A stretch of DNA of 33,762 nucleotides from Bacteroidales bacterium (GTDB lineage: Bacteria; Bacteroidota; Bacteroidia; Bacteroidales; UBA12170). Under the pieces are notes generated by a model. It searched no databases. It was not told the origin of the DNA and saw only the letters and a program-made list of their open reading frames with translations. A program made the translations under genes and the position numbers. Position 1 is the first letter of the stretch. The number at the start of each line of letters is the position of its first letter. Where the stretch lies: NCBI GenBank assembly GCA_016744655.1, contig JADGDY010000039.1, positions 1-33,762 on the forward strand, given 5' to 3'. Positions 32,183 to 33,762 of this stretch are shown piece by piece.

Positions 32183-32631
32183 TGGAAGCATTAAGTCATA
32201 TTAACGACGAGGGAAAAGCCAGCATGGTAAATGTTGGACACAAGCCTATACAAAAGCGTACAGCCAAAGCAAAAGGATTTATAAAATTGGAGGAGGCTAC
32301 CGTAGAATTAATTACCCAAAACGAAATGAAAAAGGGTGATGTGATAACAGTAGCTGAGTTGGCCGGTATACAAGCAGCCAAACAAACGCCTTACCTCATT
32401 CCTCTATGTCATAACCTATTGCTTTCGAAAATAGAAGTAAAATGCCATTTGCGAGATAATGGTGTAGAAGTCTTTACCATGGTACAATGCCAAGGACAAA
32501 CCGGTGTAGAAATGGAAGCTTTAACAGCAGCTTCTGTGGCTCTTTTAACCATTTACGATATGTGTAAAGCCGTGGATAAAAACATGGTATTAGAAGCTGT
32601 TCAATTAATAGAAAAAACCAAAGAAAACTAA
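32182..32631 (+). CDS. moaC: Cyclic pyranopterin monophosphate synthase
   Basis: 149 residues, slightly shorter than the usual 155-160. It turns 3',8-cyclo-GTP, the product of MoaA, into cyclic pyranopterin monophosphate. Conserved parts: LSHINDEGKASMVNVGHK at the start, GIQAAKQTPYLIPLCHNL near 62-79 with the catalytic-site His of LCHNL, VQCQGQTGVEMEALTAASVA near 102-121 and IYDMCKAVDKNM near 125-136 with the catalytic Lys. The gene starts on the last base of the moaA stop codon and is followed by one base before the next start, so it is tightly coupled on both sides. Confidence 0.97.
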   Translation: MEALSHINDEGKASMVNVGHKPIQKRTAKAKGFIKLEEATVELITQNEMKKGDVITVAELAGIQAAKQTPYLIPLCHNLLLSKIEVKCHLRDNGVEVFTMVQCQGQTGVEMEALTAASVALLTIYDMCKAVDKNMVLEAVQLIEKTKEN

Positions 32632-32632
32632 G

Positions 32633-33568
32633 ATGGAAAAATTCAAAGTCATATCAGTTAATATATCTGAGAAAAAAGGAATTGTGAAAAAACCTGTCGA
32701 TAAAATAGAACTTTGCGACGTAGGTATTAAAAACGATGCACACTCTGGGAAATGGAATCGCATGGTGAGCCTTTTAGGTACGGAGAGTTTCGACAAGTTT
32801 TCTAAAGATGCAGGAAGAACTATACAATATGGAGAGTTTGCTGAAAATATCACCACAGAAGGAGTAGTTCTTTACGAAACATTGCCATTGGATCGTTTTG
32901 TTGGTGACCAAATCGAATTAGAGGTGACTCAAATTGGCAAAAAATGCCATGGAAGCAGTTGCGCAATCTTTCAAGAAGTAGGTAGTTGCGTAATGCCAAA
33001 AGAAGGTATTTTCGTGAGAGTTGTTAAAGGTGGTGAATTAAAAGCAGGAGAGTCTTTTGAATATCATCCAAAAGTGATAAAGATTGGAGTAATCACTCTC
33101 AGCGACCGTGCTTCGCAAGGACTATATAAAGATGCCAGCGGAATGGAAATCCAAAAGCTTATGGGTGACTTCTTTGAAGATAAAAAGAGACCTATTGAAT
33201 TTGATTACCAATTGATTCCTGATGATGCAGAATTATTAAAAAGTACCCTCCTCAAAATGACCGAGGAAAAATGTGACATCATTGTAACTACTGGAGGAAC
33301 AGGAATTGGTCCAAAAGATCTTACACCAGATGTAGTTCTTCCAATGTTGGATAAAGAAATTCCTGGAATCATGGATTTAATTCGCATGAAGTATGGAGAG
33401 ATCCATCCTTCTGCATTAACAAGTCGCTCAGTTGCTGGTGTTATAGATCAAAGTTTGGTTTATTGTTTACCTGGCAGCCCAAGAGCGGTAAAAGAGTATT
33501 TAGAAGAAATTAAAAAGACATTAATGCATTCTATCTATATGATCCATTCTTTGGATTTACATGGCTAG
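32633..33568 (+). CDS. MOSC domain - MogA/MoaB fusion protein
   Basis: 311 residues in two domains. Residues 1 to about 146 are a MOSC domain, a sulfur-carrier fold found in Moco sulfurases and YiiM-like proteins: GIKNDAHSGKWNRMVSLL, YGEFAENITTEGV and IGKKCHGSSCAIFQ with the conserved cysteine, then GIFVRVVKGG. Residues about 147-311 are a MogA/MoaB molybdopterin adenylyltransferase: IKIGVITLSDRASQGLYKDA, CDIIVTTGGTGIGPKDLTPD and YCLPGSPRAVKEYL. The second domain adenylates molybdopterin before MoeA inserts the metal; the MOSC part may sulfurate the cofactor or handle sulfur. The same fusion occurs in other anaerobes. Last gene of the operon, one base after moaC and 29 bases before a strong terminator. 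moaD, moaE and moeB are not in this window. Confidence 0.93.
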   Translation: MEKFKVISVNISEKKGIVKKPVDKIELCDVGIKNDAHSGKWNRMVSLLGTESFDKFSKDAGRTIQYGEFAENITTEGVVLYETLPLDRFVGDQIELEVTQIGKKCHGSSCAIFQEVGSCVMPKEGIFVRVVKGGELKAGESFEYHPKVIKIGVITLSDRASQGLYKDASGMEIQKLMGDFFEDKKRPIEFDYQLIPDDAELLKSTLLKMTEEKCDIIVTTGGTGIGPKDLTPDVVLPMLDKEIPGIMDLIRMKYGEIHPSALTSRSVAGVIDQSLVYCLPGSPRAVKEYLEEIKKTLMHSIYMIHSLDLHG

Positions 33569-33597
33569 AATATAAGATATTTCTATTGGTATTATTT

Positions 33598-33624
33598 AGC
33601 GGCAGATATTCTGTCGCTTTTTTT
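33598..33624 (+). terminator. Rho-independent terminator of the Moco operon
   Basis: AGCGGCAGA (33598-33606) pairs with TCTGTCGCT (33610-33618), one G-T pair, loop TAT, followed by a run of seven T residues. Confidence 0.9.
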
Positions 33625-33667
33625 GTGGATACTAACCAGCATAATTAAAGCCACAAAATCAAGAATA

Positions 33668-33762
33668 ATACCATTTAAAAACCATATTGATTGATATAAA
33701 TCGTTTCTATTTCTCTTACTTTTCAAAAGAAATGATTTCCGTAGCTATGGCTATGCAAAGAA
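33668..33762 (-). repeat. 95-bp interspersed repeat, copy 2, reaching the window edge
   Basis: Reverse complement of 23784-23878 with six mismatches in 95 bases. The match runs to the last base of the window, so the element may be longer than seen. Confidence 0.8.

Noticed and set aside
32605-32856. 83-codon open frame on the minus strand
   Set aside because: Antisense to moaC and the MOSC-MogA gene; no independent support.

Overview
The window looks like a chromosomal segment of a Bacteroidota bacterium, probably a marine or sediment-type anaerobe or facultative anaerobe (inference). The DNA is AT-rich. Lipoproteins carry Cys-Lys-Lys-Asp after the lipobox, one protein ends in a type IX secretion (T9SS) sorting domain, OprO/P-type and alginate-export-type porins are present, and most transcription units start near a TAnnTTTG box, the -7 element of Bacteroidota promoters.

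Left part (1-3944): a truncated CotH-kinase-like gene, a thiol peroxidase (tpx) with its own promoter and terminator, and a lipoprotein with an Ig-like and a SUMF1-type domain. Between them lie gene debris and repeats: two C-terminal fragments of REP-associated (Y1-type) transposases, a fragment of a Crp/Fnr regulator, and REP-like palindromes that recur at 17.1-17.2 kb.

Middle part (16574 down to 3945, minus strand): one long probable operon for a surface polymorphic-toxin system. Its order is a tail-fibre-like protein, a small T9SS-sorted protein, a 2058-residue SpvB/VCBS/YD-repeat Rhs protein, a 126-residue membrane-anchored protein and a lipoprotein. A second module follows: an orphan Rhs core with a different C-terminal tip, a 127-residue membrane protein and a paralogous lipoprotein. 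The orphan and the main Rhs gene share a near-identical 426-bp block that ends where the tips diverge, the classic layout of a displaced toxin-immunity cassette.

Right-centre part (17.4-29.9 kb): a respiratory or sulfur-handling island. It has three Crp/Fnr regulators, two porins, a lipoprotein with four active-site-bearing rhodanese domains, an eight-haem cytochrome c of the tetrathionate reductase (OTR) family, a membrane cytochrome b fused to a PAS domain, and two further exported rhodaneses. FNR-type boxes (TTGAT-N4-ATCAA) lie in front of the cytochrome gene and in the divergent rhodanese/regulator interval. The likely theme is anaerobic quinol-dependent reduction of a sulfur or nitrogen oxyanion in the periplasm; the substrate is not decided by sequence.

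Right end (29.9-33.6 kb): a molybdenum cofactor operon (moeA, a compact moaA, moaC, and a MOSC-MogA fusion). It is preceded by a promoter and a structured leader that resembles the Moco riboswitch, and ends in a strong terminator. A 95-bp repeat at the very end of the window matches, in inverse orientation, a copy at 23.8 kb. No rRNA, tRNA or CRISPR array was seen.
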